DNA of 64,000 bases from a bacterium (GTDB lineage: Bacteria > Bacteroidota > Ignavibacteria > SZUA-365), in contig JAHLLD010000015.1 in the NCBI GenBank assembly GCA_020444325.1, positions 1 through 64,000 on the forward strand. The letters run 5' to 3'. The translations under genes and the position numbers were made by a program. How positions within the stretch are numbered: position 1 is the stretch's first letter; every line of letters begins with the position of its first letter. Of the stretch, positions 1 through 9,617 are shown piece after piece. The notes beneath the pieces were generated by a model, which was not told where the DNA came from, ran no database searches, and saw only the letters and a list, made by a program, of their open reading frames with translations.

Positions 1-125
1 GAAATCGATCGTCGAAATCGAAATCGAAATCGAAATCGATCGTCGAAATCGAAATCGAAATCGAAATCGATCGTCGAAATCGAAATCGAAATCGAAATCG
101 ATCTCGCACTCGCACTCGCCCTCGT
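1..125. repeat. 31-bp intergenic tandem repeat built from GAAATC hexamers
   Basis: The sequence reads as blocks of four GAAATC hexamers separated by the heptamer GATCGTC, giving a 31-bp higher-order period with about three units visible (heptamers at 7-13, 38-44 and 69-75). It decays into GCACTC/GCCCTC hexamers by 125. The array runs off the left edge of the window, so its full length is unknown. It shares the GAAATC and GAGGGC-type hexamers with the array at 2393-2482, so the two probably belong to one family. No spacers separate the units, so it is not a CRISPR array. Confidence 0.85.
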
Positions 126-130
126 ATCCC

Positions 131-186
131 CATAAAAAAACCCGCCCCCCTTATTGTATGGCACGCAGTAGAGGGGGGCGGGTTTG
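131..186 (-). terminator. Rho-independent terminator of the 291-695 gene
   Basis: A 13-bp perfect stem pairs 138-150 (AAACCCGCCCCCC) with 173-185 (GGGGGGCGGGTTT). On the minus strand it is followed by a run of seven T. It lies about 105 bases past the stop of the minus-strand gene at 291-695 and could also act bidirectionally. Confidence 0.75.
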
Positions 187-290
187 TTGCACGGAGGTAT
201 TATGCAATGAGAACGTTGTTAGGTCAAAGGTGCTACGCTTTTTGGTTACGGGTCATAGTGTTCAGGGTGTGCTTCCTGAGACTACATTGG

Positions 291-695
291 TCAATTCTTC
301 TTTGCGGGCTTGATGTACTGATTCAGAGCGGACCATGAGGGGGCAGAGGGCTCGCTGCCGCGATGGTCAAAGCGATACGAGATGTTGCTGCGGGCCGCAA
401 CGACCTGCATGGTGATGCCGTTGTCTTCGATACTGAGATAGAGCCCCTCGTCTTCACGGGCGTCGAGTACGGCGGAAACGTTATTCACATGATCGGTGTA
501 ACGGACAACGCCGTCGGCAAGCATGTTGTCGAACTGCAGGTGGTAATCGGCAAGCGTCACTGCCTGTTCATTGATAGTCACTGTGCCGTCGGTCGTCGGA
601 CACACCATGGTCATGGTGGCGCCGGGGTCCTGTGCATATGCTCCTGCGGTCAGCAGAGGCAGGGCGATCATTATCGAAAAAAGCATCTTACGCAT
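291..695 (-). CDS. Small secreted protein of unknown function
   Basis: This 134-residue protein has a clear Sec signal peptide (hydrophobic residues 4-17, cleavage expected after AYA-Q near residue 21). The remainder is a compact, probably beta-rich domain with one visible cysteine (residue 32) and no motif I recognise. A strong Shine-Dalgarno AAGGAGA at 703-709, about seven bases from the ATG, supports the start. The gene is alone on its strand, with a terminator downstream at 131-186. A periplasmic or surface location is inferred from the signal peptide only. No function can be assigned. Confidence 0.7.
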   Translation of the reverse strand: MRKMLFSIMIALPLLTAGAYAQDPGATMTMVCPTTDGTVTINEQAVTLADYHLQFDNMLADGVVRYTDHVNNVSAVLDAREDEGLYLSIEDNGITMQVVAARSNISYRFDHRGSEPSAPSWSALNQYIKPAKKN

Positions 696-886
696 CTTGT
701 ATTCTCCTTCGTGTTGCCGCGTATTCTCAAATTGTCACGGCCGTTTTCAATGTCACCCGATATATATGAAAATACCATGCCAAAGTTCCGTTTTGCGGCA
801 TATGGCCGTTAAACCGTGGGGCAGATTTCGTCCCTGTGAAAATTGTGAACTTTTTGTGAAATCGATTCACAGCTCTTACAAGGAAA

Positions 887-917
887 AGCCCGCCGCGCGA
901 AGGAATTGCGGGCGGGC
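887..917 (-). terminator. Terminator of the M16-like gene
   Basis: On the minus strand GCCCGCC and GGCGGGC form an imperfect GC stem followed by TTTT. It lies about 50 bases downstream of the stop codon at 965. Confidence 0.6.
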
Positions 918-964
918 CTGTTATGTGTTATAGCCGGGGCGTGTGAGGTGTCAGGGCCAGCGGA

Positions 965-2323
965 TCAGGGTTCCACGGCGTATTCGCGTTTGCCCATCGG
1001 AACGGCGCTGAAAAGCAGCTGATTGCCGTCGGTGAGGTATTTCCCGGCAACACGCTGGATGTCGGCGGAGATGACGGATTGCTGCTTGTCGTAGAGGAGA
1101 TACGGGAGCAACGGGTTTCCGGAGTACATCATACCCAGGTTGAGAAGATCACCGCGTCCGCCAAAGCCGTAAAAAGCTTCCTGGGGACTGAAGAAATCCA
1201 TGCCGATCTGATTCCTGGCGCCGATGATTTCCTCCTCCGTCGCGCCGTCAGCGGCAAGTGACTCGAGCAGCTGCATGATTTGCCGATACAGGGGTGTGAG
1301 CTTGGCTTCGGGTTTGACCGTGATGCTTATCCAGAAATTCCCACCGAGTTCCTGTGAACTCTGGTACGCTTCTGTCCGCACAATGGATGGATTGACCGAG
1401 ACCATCCCCTGTTGTATGAGGGAATGCGCGGAGCCATTCAGAATTTTCGCCAGTACCTGCAGTGCCGCCTCATCCTCGTGGCCGTATCGGACAGAAGGAA
1501 ATACCATGTGCAGGACATTGTATTCAAGCCGGTCTTCGCGGATAAAGGCGCTCTGTCCAATCGGTGTGAACGCGTCCGGAATGTCTTTCCACCGGGAAGC
1601 GATGCCAGCGGGAATGTCCCCGAATGCTTCCTTGATCATGCGCTTCACATCTGCAGCATCAAACTGTCCGCTGACCGTCAGACTGGCGTTCGAAGGCGAA
1701 TAGAAACGTTTCATGAAGGATTGCACATCTTCGATGCGGATGGAATCCAGATCGTCGGCCTCACCGATGGTGCTGTGACGGTAAGGATGCCCCTCGGCGT
1801 AGAGTTCATGGTAAATCTGCTGCCTGAATGAGCCGAGAGACTGTTTTTTGCGTCGCTCATGCTCACGGGCAAGCGCAGCGATGATAGCGTCAAAATACTC
1901 GATGTTGACGGTTTCAGTCGCATTGCGCATGCGATCCGCCTCTATCGTCAACGCCTTCTTCATCATGGACGCGGGGAATACCGAGGCGATATTCAGCCAG
2001 TCGACTGAAGTACGCGCCTGGATGGATACCCCAGCCATGTCGCGCAAGCGCAGCAACTCTTCCCGAGGAACGGCCTGCGTCCCTGTCAGAAGCAGTTCGC
2101 CCGCAATATTCGCAATGCCGGTTTTCCCCTTTGTATCACGCGAAGAACCGGCGCGATAGGCCAGGTTGACCGAAATCAACGGCAGCGTGCTGTCCGGATG
2201 CAGCACCACCTGCAGTCCGTTTGTCAGTGAAAAAACTTCATGAACCGGACGGTAGCTCTGTCCCTGCACCATGGCCGGCACACAGAGCAACACAATCAAT
2301 AGTATTGTCTTGTTCGTTTTCAT
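965..2323 (-). CDS. M16 (pitrilysin/insulinase-like) family protein lacking the zinc motif
   Basis: The 452-residue product begins with a signal peptide (MKTNKT..., cleavage near residue 20), which fixes the start at 2323. A longer reading frame continues upstream only through hexamer repeats. The fold follows the M16 pattern: an N-terminal domain (about 30-240) and a homologous C-terminal domain (about 250-440). Where active enzymes have HxxEH, this protein reads NIAGE at residues 72-76, so both zinc-binding histidines and the catalytic glutamate are missing. In bacterial M16B systems an inactive subunit of this kind usually pairs with an active one. No active partner is encoded in this window. 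A periplasmic, non-catalytic or partner role is inferred. Confidence 0.85.
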   Translation of the reverse strand: MKTNKTILLIVLLCVPAMVQGQSYRPVHEVFSLTNGLQVVLHPDSTLPLISVNLAYRAGSSRDTKGKTGIANIAGELLLTGTQAVPREELLRLRDMAGVSIQARTSVDWLNIASVFPASMMKKALTIEADRMRNATETVNIEYFDAIIAALAREHERRKKQSLGSFRQQIYHELYAEGHPYRHSTIGEADDLDSIRIEDVQSFMKRFYSPSNASLTVSGQFDAADVKRMIKEAFGDIPAGIASRWKDIPDAFTPIGQSAFIREDRLEYNVLHMVFPSVRYGHEDEAALQVLAKILNGSAHSLIQQGMVSVNPSIVRTEAYQSSQELGGNFWISITVKPEAKLTPLYRQIMQLLESLAADGATEEEIIGARNQIGMDFFSPQEAFYGFGGRGDLLNLGMMYSGNPLLPYLLYDKQQSVISADIQRVAGKYLTDGNQLLFSAVPMGKREYAVEP

Positions 2324-2392
2324 CCCATCAAAATACTTCGTCCCATCCATACCGCGCAATGCAGGAGAGAATACGAGTGCGAGAGCGAGAGC

Positions 2393-2482
2393 GAAATCGA
2401 GAGCGAGGGCGAAATCGAGAGCGAGGGCGAAATCGAGAGCGAGGGCGAAATCGAGAGCGAGGGCGAAATCGAGAGCGAGAGC
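2393..2482. repeat. Five 18-bp intergenic repeats (hexamer-based)
   Basis: GAAATCGAGAGCGAGGGC is repeated at 2393, 2411, 2429, 2447 and 2465, the last copy ending in GAGAGC. Degenerate hexamers extend the array to about 2371 and 2510. The array lies between the divergent M16-like and TonB receptor genes, upstream of the riboswitch. It stays open in several reading frames because its period is a multiple of three, but the signal peptide start at 2323 shows it is not part of the M16 protein. Confidence 0.85.
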
Positions 2483-2649
2483 GAAACGAAGCCGGAAAAT
2501 CGAAATCGATGGCGGTAGATCGATTCCCCTGCTGCTTACACGCCCGAAATTGTCCCATTCTCCGCGTAAATCCGTAAGATCCGTGAAAAATCCGTGTTCC
2601 CATTGAACACGGTCCATTTGACTTCGAGGCGTGTTTCGGTTATGTTGTG

Positions 2650-2739
2650 GGCTCTCGGGGTGCTGTCCGCGAAAAAATGGACAGCTGAGATCATACCCGT
2701 CGAACCTGACCCGGATAATGCCGGCGTAGGGAAGGAAGC
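2650..2739 (+). promoter_or_regulatory. TPP (THI-box) riboswitch aptamer
   Basis: The segment has the conserved TPP aptamer blocks in order: CTCGGGGTGCTGTCC at about 2653, CAGCTGAGA at about 2682, ATACCCG, GAACCTGACCCGGATAATGC from 2702 and CGGCGTAGGGAAG up to about 2735. The paired TGTCC/GGACA arm is visible. A terminator-like hairpin follows directly at 2748-2783, then a TonB-dependent receptor and thiamine pyrophosphokinase. The likely action is TPP-dependent transcription termination. The motif match is by eye. Confidence 0.93.
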
Positions 2740-2747
2740 TCCCCCCG

Positions 2748-2784
2748 CCGTTGTTCTGCTTCATGCAGGGTCAACGGTTTTTTC
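2748..2784 (+). terminator. Riboswitch expression-platform terminator
   Basis: CCGTTG at 2748-2753 pairs with CAACGG at 2772-2777, with an inner CTGC/GCAG extension, and a run of six T follows at 2778-2783. It starts within about 10 bases of the TPP aptamer and ends about 65 bases before the receptor gene. This is the expected geometry for ligand-controlled attenuation. Confidence 0.8.
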
Positions 2785-2848
2785 TTTCCTCCCCCATCTG
2801 AGCCGTGCCAGGGTCGAGTTCCAGTGTCACTCAAGATAGGAGTTTGTT

Positions 2849-5359
2849 ATGAGGACAGTCTGGATTCTCGCCCTTGCAGTTTTTGTTTCGCTGCAGGGTG
2901 TATCCGCACAAGACCTGAGCGGAACGGTACGTGACGCGCGTACCGGTTCACCGCTCCCAGCCGCCAATGTCGTACTCTCGCCAGCGGGCAATGCGCCCAC
3001 GGGCAAGGCGCCCACGGGCAAGGCGCCCATGGGCAGGGGCATGCCGACCGACCGGTCGGGGCAGTTTCTTTTCGAAGATCTCGATGCCGGTACGTACACC
3101 GTGCGCGTCAGTTATGTTGGCTACAGTACCTTCGAGCAGGAAATCTCCATCTCGGGGGATCGCCTGCTGAACATTCGCCTGCAGGCGAAACCGATGCCGG
3201 GACCGGAGATCGAGATTTCCGCCATGAAAGCGCGTGAGCGTTTTTCCCCGGTCACATTTTCCGAACTGAAGCGGGAGGACCTTGAAAGTGAGTACTTCGT
3301 GCAGGATATCCCCGTCATGCTGTCGGATCTGCCTTCGGTAACGTATTATTCCGAAGGTGGCAGCGGACTGGGATACAATTATCTCCGCATTCGCGGTTTC
3401 GATCAACGCCGCCTCGCAGTGATGGTCAACGGTGTTCCGCAGAACGATCCGGAAGATCACAATGTGTACTGGATCGATTTTGTGGATCTGCTCGGCAATA
3501 CCGAGGAAATCCAGGTGCAACGCGGTGCGGGAAGCGCATTCTACGGTCCCCCCGCCATCGGCGGCTCCATCAACATCGTCACCGGCGACTTCGCCAATCG
3601 AAAGGGCATCACCGTCAGCAGCGGCGCGGGAAGCTACAACACGCAGCGCTTTGCGCTTGCAGTGGGATCCGGTCTGGTGGACGACACCTACACCTTCTTC
3701 GGTCGGCTGTCGAGCATGAGCACTGACGGCTACCGGGACCATTCCTACATGAAAGCGAGCTCCTATTACTTCGCGGCCACCCGCTACGACGAGAATTTCA
3801 CAACGCGTATCAATGCGTACGGGGGACCGCTGGAAGACGGACTCGTGTACTACGGTCTGCCGAAATTCGCGATCGAAAATCGCGACCTGCGCCGGGCCAA
3901 TTACAATTACTGGGAAGCGGAAGACGGGGAATACACCTGGACGTCGCCCCGACGCAAACAGGAACACGAGAAATTCAGTCAGCCGCATTTCGAACTGCTC
4001 AATGAATGGAAAGCTTCCGATGCGCTGACGTTCAACAGTGCGCTCTTTTATGTCATCGGACAGGGGTATTTCGACTACGACGGTACGGGATGGACCGACG
4101 CCGCGTACTACCGCCTCACGACGGAATATGGCTTTGAAAACGCGGGCGATCCTCTCAATCCCATCATCCGTGCATACGTGGACAACCGCCAGGTGGGGTG
4201 GCTGCCGCGAATGACGCTGCAGCACGACGGCGGTACGATGACGGCCGGACTCGAACTGCGCTACCACCGCTCGGAACACTGGGGTCGCATTGAATCGGCA
4301 GGCGGACTTCCCGCCGAGCTCGATCCGAGCCGGCATTACTATGAATATCGCGGGGGAAAGAACATTGCCGCGGCATACGTACAGGAGCAGCTGCAGCTGA
4401 CCGACCGCATCAATCTGATGGGGAACATCCAGTACGTATTCAATCGCTATAAACTGTTTGATGAGAAGTATGTCGGTACCTCCTTCGATGTCGATTATCA
4501 TTTCATCAATCCGCGGCTCGGCATCAATGTCAATCTCGATCCGTCATGGAACGTCTATGGCAATGTTTCGTACACGCATCGCGAGCCCCGACTGAAAAAC
4601 CTGTATGACGCCGCAGAATCCAGTGGCGGCACCACGCCGCAGTTCGCACAGCTGGCCGATGGCAGGTATGATTTCAACAATCCGCAGGTGAAGCCCGAAA
4701 AGCTGCTCAACTTCGAACTCGGCACAGGCTTCATCGGGGAGCGTCACCAGATTCTGCTCAATGGCTACTTCATGGATTTCGAGGATGAAATCATCAAGAG
4801 CGGGGGGCTCGATCGCTTCGGCCAGCCGATTACCGGCAATGCAGATCAGACCCTGCACATGGGAATCGAAGTGGTTGCACGCTATCAGTTGCTGCGCAGT
4901 CTGATGATCGAGGCGAACGGAATGTTCAGCCGCAGCCGTCTTGAGAAATACACGGTGTTCGACACTGATGGTAACGGCGCGGCATTGCCCATTGAACTCG
5001 ATGGCAACCGCATCGCCGGTTTCCCCGAACAGCTCGCCAATCTGAAGCTCACCTGGCGTCGCTACGGATTCACCACGGTGCTGACGCTCAAGTACGTCGG
5101 CGATCAGTACACCGACAATTTCGAGGGCAAATACTATTCTGACGCATACGACGGTCGCGGACACGTGGTGGATCCCTACACTGTGCTGAATGCATCCCTC
5201 GGCTACCGCACTCCGCCGGTCCTGGGCTTTCGTGCCGTGGATCTTCGTCTCGCAGTCAACAACCTCCTTGACCGTCTCTACGCCCAGAGCGGGGAAGGCA
5301 ACCAGTTCTTCGTCGCGGCGGAACGGAATTTCTTTTTTGATATCCAGGTGCATCTCTGA
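2849..5359 (+). CDS. TonB-dependent outer-membrane receptor, probably for thiamine compounds
   Basis: The 836-residue protein has a signal peptide (cleavage near SAQ, residue 21), a carboxypeptidase-regulatory-like domain (about 22-110), a TonB plug (about 115-235) and a beta-barrel ending in the aromatic NFFFDIQVHL. Transport would be energised through TonB. Substrate assignment rests on the TPP riboswitch immediately upstream and the thiamine pyrophosphokinase gene 39 bases downstream. A receptor linked to thiamine genes and TPP riboswitches is known in Bacteroidetes. A 15-bp repeat encodes NAPTG-KAPTG-KAPMG at about residues 48-62 within the first domain. AGGAG at 2838-2842 supports the start. 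Confidence 0.9.
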   Translation: MRTVWILALAVFVSLQGVSAQDLSGTVRDARTGSPLPAANVVLSPAGNAPTGKAPTGKAPMGRGMPTDRSGQFLFEDLDAGTYTVRVSYVGYSTFEQEISISGDRLLNIRLQAKPMPGPEIEISAMKARERFSPVTFSELKREDLESEYFVQDIPVMLSDLPSVTYYSEGGSGLGYNYLRIRGFDQRRLAVMVNGVPQNDPEDHNVYWIDFVDLLGNTEEIQVQRGAGSAFYGPPAIGGSINIVTGDFANRKGITVSSGAGSYNTQRFALAVGSGLVDDTYTFFGRLSSMSTDGYRDHSYMKASSYYFAATRYDENFTTRINAYGGPLEDGLVYYGLPKFAIENRDLRRANYNYWEAEDGEYTWTSPRRKQEHEKFSQPHFELLNEWKASDALTFNSALFYVIGQGYFDYDGTGWTDAAYYRLTTEYGFENAGDPLNPIIRAYVDNRQVGWLPRMTLQHDGGTMTAGLELRYHRSEHWGRIESAGGLPAELDPSRHYYEYRGGKNIAAAYVQEQLQLTDRINLMGNIQYVFNRYKLFDEKYVGTSFDVDYHFINPRLGINVNLDPSWNVYGNVSYTHREPRLKNLYDAAESSGGTTPQFAQLADGRYDFNNPQVKPEKLLNFELGTGFIGERHQILLNGYFMDFEDEIIKSGGLDRFGQPITGNADQTLHMGIEVVARYQLLRSLMIEANGMFSRSRLEKYTVFDTDGNGAALPIELDGNRIAGFPEQLANLKLTWRRYGFTTVLTLKYVGDQYTDNFEGKYYSDAYDGRGHVVDPYTVLNASLGYRTPPVLGFRAVDLRLAVNNLLDRLYAQSGEGNQFFVAAERNFFFDIQVHL

Positions 5360-5398
5360 GATGTGTACGCAACCCATATCCGGCAGGCAGGAGCAGGG

Positions 5399-6112
5399 AT
5401 GGAACTCACACATGCTTCACCATCATCCACGAACATGATGCCGCATACCGATGACCAATACTCCCTTCTCGTCTGCAATGGCGAGCTCGCCGCACCAGAT
5501 GTGGTGCGGCAGCTTGCCAGCCGGGCGGATTCCATTGTCTGTGCAGATGGTGGCGCCAATGCCATGCATGAACTCGGCATTTTGCCGGATACCGTCATAG
5601 GTGATTTCGATTCGATCAGGGATGATGTGCAGCAGTCCCTGAGCGAGAGGGGGGTAGAACTCCTTCATCTGACCCGTCAGGATGATACCGATCTCGAAAA
5701 AGCGCTCATGCTGCTGCGCGACCGAAGCGTGCCCCGCGTCATCGTCCTCGGAGCCACCGGGAAACAGCTGGATCACAGTTTCGGGAATTTCTCCATCCTC
5801 AAACGCTATATAGATCGCATGCACATCGTGCTCTTCGACAGTGCGTTTCGCGTGGATTTCGTCCGCAGCGGAGCAAGCTATCGTGGCCGTGCCGGTGATC
5901 GCGTCAGTCTCGTACCGTTTCCCCGTGCTGAAGAGGTCACGTACACCGGCCTCCGCTACCCGCTCGACGCCGCCACTCTTGAACTCGGAGAACGTGAAGG
6001 TACCTGTAACGAAGCCCTCGGTGAAGCCTTCGACGTCTCCCTCCGTGCCGGGACATTGCTGCTTTTCCGTTCTCTGCATGCAGAACTGTATCTCCACCCC
6101 TTTCTCGACTAA
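5399..6112 (+). CDS. thiN: Thiamine pyrophosphokinase
   Basis: This 237-residue cytosolic enzyme would transfer pyrophosphate from ATP to thiamine, giving TPP. Family motifs are present: DGGAN (about 50-54), GDFDS (about 68-72), TDLEKA (about 97-102) and a G-x-T-G-K-x-L-D-H-x-x-x-N segment (about 115-128). I chose the ATG at 5399 because AGGAG lies at 5389-5393. A longer frame begins at 5363. It follows the riboswitch-controlled TonB receptor by 39 bases and probably shares its transcript, so imported thiamine can be converted at once. No PnuT inner-membrane thiamine transporter is encoded between them. Confidence 0.92.
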   Translation: MELTHASPSSTNMMPHTDDQYSLLVCNGELAAPDVVRQLASRADSIVCADGGANAMHELGILPDTVIGDFDSIRDDVQQSLSERGVELLHLTRQDDTDLEKALMLLRDRSVPRVIVLGATGKQLDHSFGNFSILKRYIDRMHIVLFDSAFRVDFVRSGASYRGRAGDRVSLVPFPRAEEVTYTGLRYPLDAATLELGEREGTCNEALGEAFDVSLRAGTLLLFRSLHAELYLHPFLD

Positions 6113-6151
6113 TGCCTGCCTTCCGCTACAGTTATGTATCACCGCTGTAGT

Positions 6152-6260
6152 GGCTTTCCTCCCATCACAGGGGCTTTCCTCCCATCACAGGGGCTTTCTC
6201 CCGTCACAGGGGCTTTCCTCCCGTCACAGGGGCTTTCCACCCGTCACAGGGGGCTTTCCT
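6152..6260. repeat. 20-bp tandem repeat, about 5.5 copies
   Basis: GGCTTTCCTCCCATCACAGG starts at 6152 and 6172. Variants with CCGTC start at 6192 (19 bp), 6211 and 6231, and a partial copy starts at about 6252. The array begins about 40 bases after the thiN stop and ends about 280 bases before the CIRCE element. It lacks an uninterrupted coding frame and an obvious hairpin. The 6260-6510 stretch that follows is AT-richer and shows nothing else I recognise. Confidence 0.85.
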
Positions 6261-6515
6261 CAGGTCCTGCGAGAGGATTTTAACCTATCCTAAAATTTCA
6301 GCGACGCTAATTAGGCCAGCCTAAATGGCGATTTAAAGGCTCCGAACTGCCATTTTGACTGTATGGACTGCCAAACGCTGCCTCTTGACAATTTCCGTAC
6401 GACGACGCGGCAATTCTCCAGCACGTAATGGAGCCTGAGTAAGCGCGATTGCGATATGTACGGGAATCTGGATTCCGGTAACTGGAATCGTAACAATAGT
6501 TTAGCAATCGATCTC

Positions 6516-6544
6516 TTGACTTTTGTAATTCAGCATATTATGTT
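6516..6544 (+). promoter_or_regulatory. Candidate groES promoter
   Basis: TTGACT at 6516-6521 resembles a -35 box. TATTAT at 6536-6541 or TATGTT at 6539-6544 could be the -10 box. The -10 region abuts the CIRCE operator, as expected for HrcA repression. The exact -10 box is uncertain because the spacing is either short (14) or the match is poor (17). Confidence 0.45.
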
Positions 6545-6569
6545 AGCACTCTGTAATTAAGAGTGCTAA
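6543..6569 (+). promoter_or_regulatory. CIRCE operator (HrcA binding site)
   Basis: TTAGCACTC, a 9-base spacer and GAGTGCTAA form a perfect match to the CIRCE consensus inverted repeat. It lies 55 bases before the groES start. HrcA is known to bind this element and repress groESL outside heat shock. hrcA is not in the window. Confidence 0.97.
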
Positions 6570-6624
6570 CAAATCGTCACCCACTATACAATCATACTCA
6601 AGTTCTAATTGGAGGAACATCGTT

Positions 6625-6918
6625 ATGGCAATGAATCTGAAGCCCCTGTCTGACAGGGTCATTGTTCGTCCTCTCGAGGCGGAAGAGAAAACCGCCGGTG
6701 GTCTTTTCATCCCCGATTCCGCAAAGGAGAAGCCTCAGCAGGGCGAAATCGTCGCAGCTGGACCGGGCAAGGTCAGCGATGACGGCAAGCAGATTCCGAT
6801 GGAAGTCAAGGTCGGAGACAAAGTGCTGTACGGGAAATATTCCGGGACGGAAATCAGCAGCGAAGGTGAAGACTTCCTCATCATGCGCGAAAACGACATT
6901 TTCGCCATCGTCGGGTAA
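6625..6918 (+). CDS. groES: Co-chaperonin GroES
   Basis: The 97-residue protein matches the full length of GroES. It caps the GroEL ring and closes the folding chamber. The N-terminal [12 protein letters not shown] block, the mobile-loop region (about 18-36, [18 protein letters not shown]) and the C-terminal [14 protein letters not shown] are all intact. A GGAGG sits 10-14 bases ahead of the ATG. It precedes groEL by 53 bases and is controlled by the CIRCE operator upstream. Confidence 0.98.
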   Translation: MAMNLKPLSDRVIVRPLEAEEKTAGGLFIPDSAKEKPQQGEIVAAGPGKVSDDGKQIPMEVKVGDKVLYGKYSGTEISSEGEDFLIMRENDIFAIVG

Positions 6919-6947
6919 GCAACGCAGACTGTATTTCATATTTATAG

Positions 6948-8609
<1,662 letters not shown>

Positions 8610-8631
8610 GCCGCACCATTCCAGTTGTATG

Positions 8632-8665
8632 AAAAAAGCCTCGTCCAATCGACGAGGCTTTTTTC
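8632..8665 (+). terminator. groESL terminator
   Basis: AAAAAAGCCTCGTC pairs with GACGAGGCTTTTTT around a four-base loop, ending in a T run. The flanking A and T runs make it bidirectional. It also ends about 30 bases from the stop of the opposing TPM gene. Confidence 0.92.
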
Positions 8666-8690
8666 ATATTGTCCTTCTAACATAACAGGA

Positions 8691-9608
8691 TTACCATCCA
8701 CCGGAAGAGCCGCCCCCACCGAAGCTCCCACCACCACCGCTGAACCCTCCGGACGAAAATCCACCCGAACTGAATCCGCCGGATGAGAATCCTCCGCTGC
8801 TCCAGCTGCCGCTGCGCGAGCGGTTCATTTTTTTCATCTTCTCCGAGAGCTTCTTTCCAAAGGAGGTTTTCGGGAGGAATATCTTGAGCAGTGGATACCC
8901 CGCCAGATAAAGCACGAACAGGATGGCGCCGAAGGGGATATCCCAGACGTTGAAGAACGCCGCCGGCACCGCGTAAAAGGGGATGAGGAAGGCATAGAGG
9001 AACCATCCCATGCAGCCCTCCGTCGCGAGTCCGATCACCGTGAACAACCCGACAATGCTGAGCCAGAAAATCAGGAAGAAAGCCATTCCCTCCATTTCAT
9101 TGTCGGATGAACGCGCGATCTCTTCCTGTGAAAGCGTGCCGTCGGCGGCTTCCATGATGGCCTGCAACCCCTGCCGAATCCCTTCCTGGAATTCCCCACG
9201 CCGGAACAGCGGCGTGATGACCTGGTGGATGATGTATGATGACGCAGCGTCCGTGACCGATGCTTCGAGTCCGTACCCGACCTCGATGCGCATCTTTCTG
9301 TCGTCCTTCGCGATAAGCAGGAGCACCCCGTTGTCGACACCTTTCTGTCCCAGTTTCCAGGTTTCGACGACGCGGATGGAAAACGCCTCGAGCGGTTCAC
9401 CCTCAAGGGATGGAATCGTGAGGAGTACCAGCTGGTTACCGGTTTTTTCCTCATACGCGGTCAGTGTCTGTTCGAGTTCGGCAACCGCATCGGTGCCGAG
9501 CAGGTGCGCGGTGTCATTGATATGACCGCTGAGATAGGGGATATCGAGCGCGCGCGCGACAAACACGAGTGCGATGAACAGAGGCAGAATATAGAGTGTA
9601 CGTTTCAT
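8691..9608 (-). CDS. TPM-domain membrane protein with Gly/Ser-rich tail (YgcG-like)
   Basis: The 305-residue protein has a signal peptide, a TPM domain (about 25-155, including the GNQLVLLTIPSLEG and DNGVLLLIAKDDRKMRIEVGYG regions), transmembrane segments (about 175-245) and a low-complexity C-terminus of repeated SSGGF units ending GGSSGGW. This is the usual YgcG-like architecture, with the TPM domain outside the inner membrane. Biochemical roles of the family are poorly settled. It starts nine bases after the stop of a second TPM gene, so the two form an operon. The LemA gene often found with them is absent here. Confidence 0.88.
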   Translation of the reverse strand: MKRTLYILPLFIALVFVARALDIPYLSGHINDTAHLLGTDAVAELEQTLTAYEEKTGNQLVLLTIPSLEGEPLEAFSIRVVETWKLGQKGVDNGVLLLIAKDDRKMRIEVGYGLEASVTDAASSYIIHQVITPLFRRGEFQEGIRQGLQAIMEAADGTLSQEEIARSSDNEMEGMAFFLIFWLSIVGLFTVIGLATEGCMGWFLYAFLIPFYAVPAAFFNVWDIPFGAILFVLYLAGYPLLKIFLPKTSFGKKLSEKMKKMNRSRSGSWSSGGFSSGGFSSGGFSSGGFSGGGGSFGGGGSSGGW

Positions 9609-9617
9609 GGCGCGGCC

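Noticed and set aside
1-125. Possible CRISPR array at the left edge
   Set aside because: The units are contiguous simple hexamers without unique spacers, and no cas genes are present.
2324-2764. N-terminal extension of the M16-like protein with ALDFALALDF repeats
   Set aside because: It translates the hexamer repeat array. A signal peptide at 2323 marks the true start.
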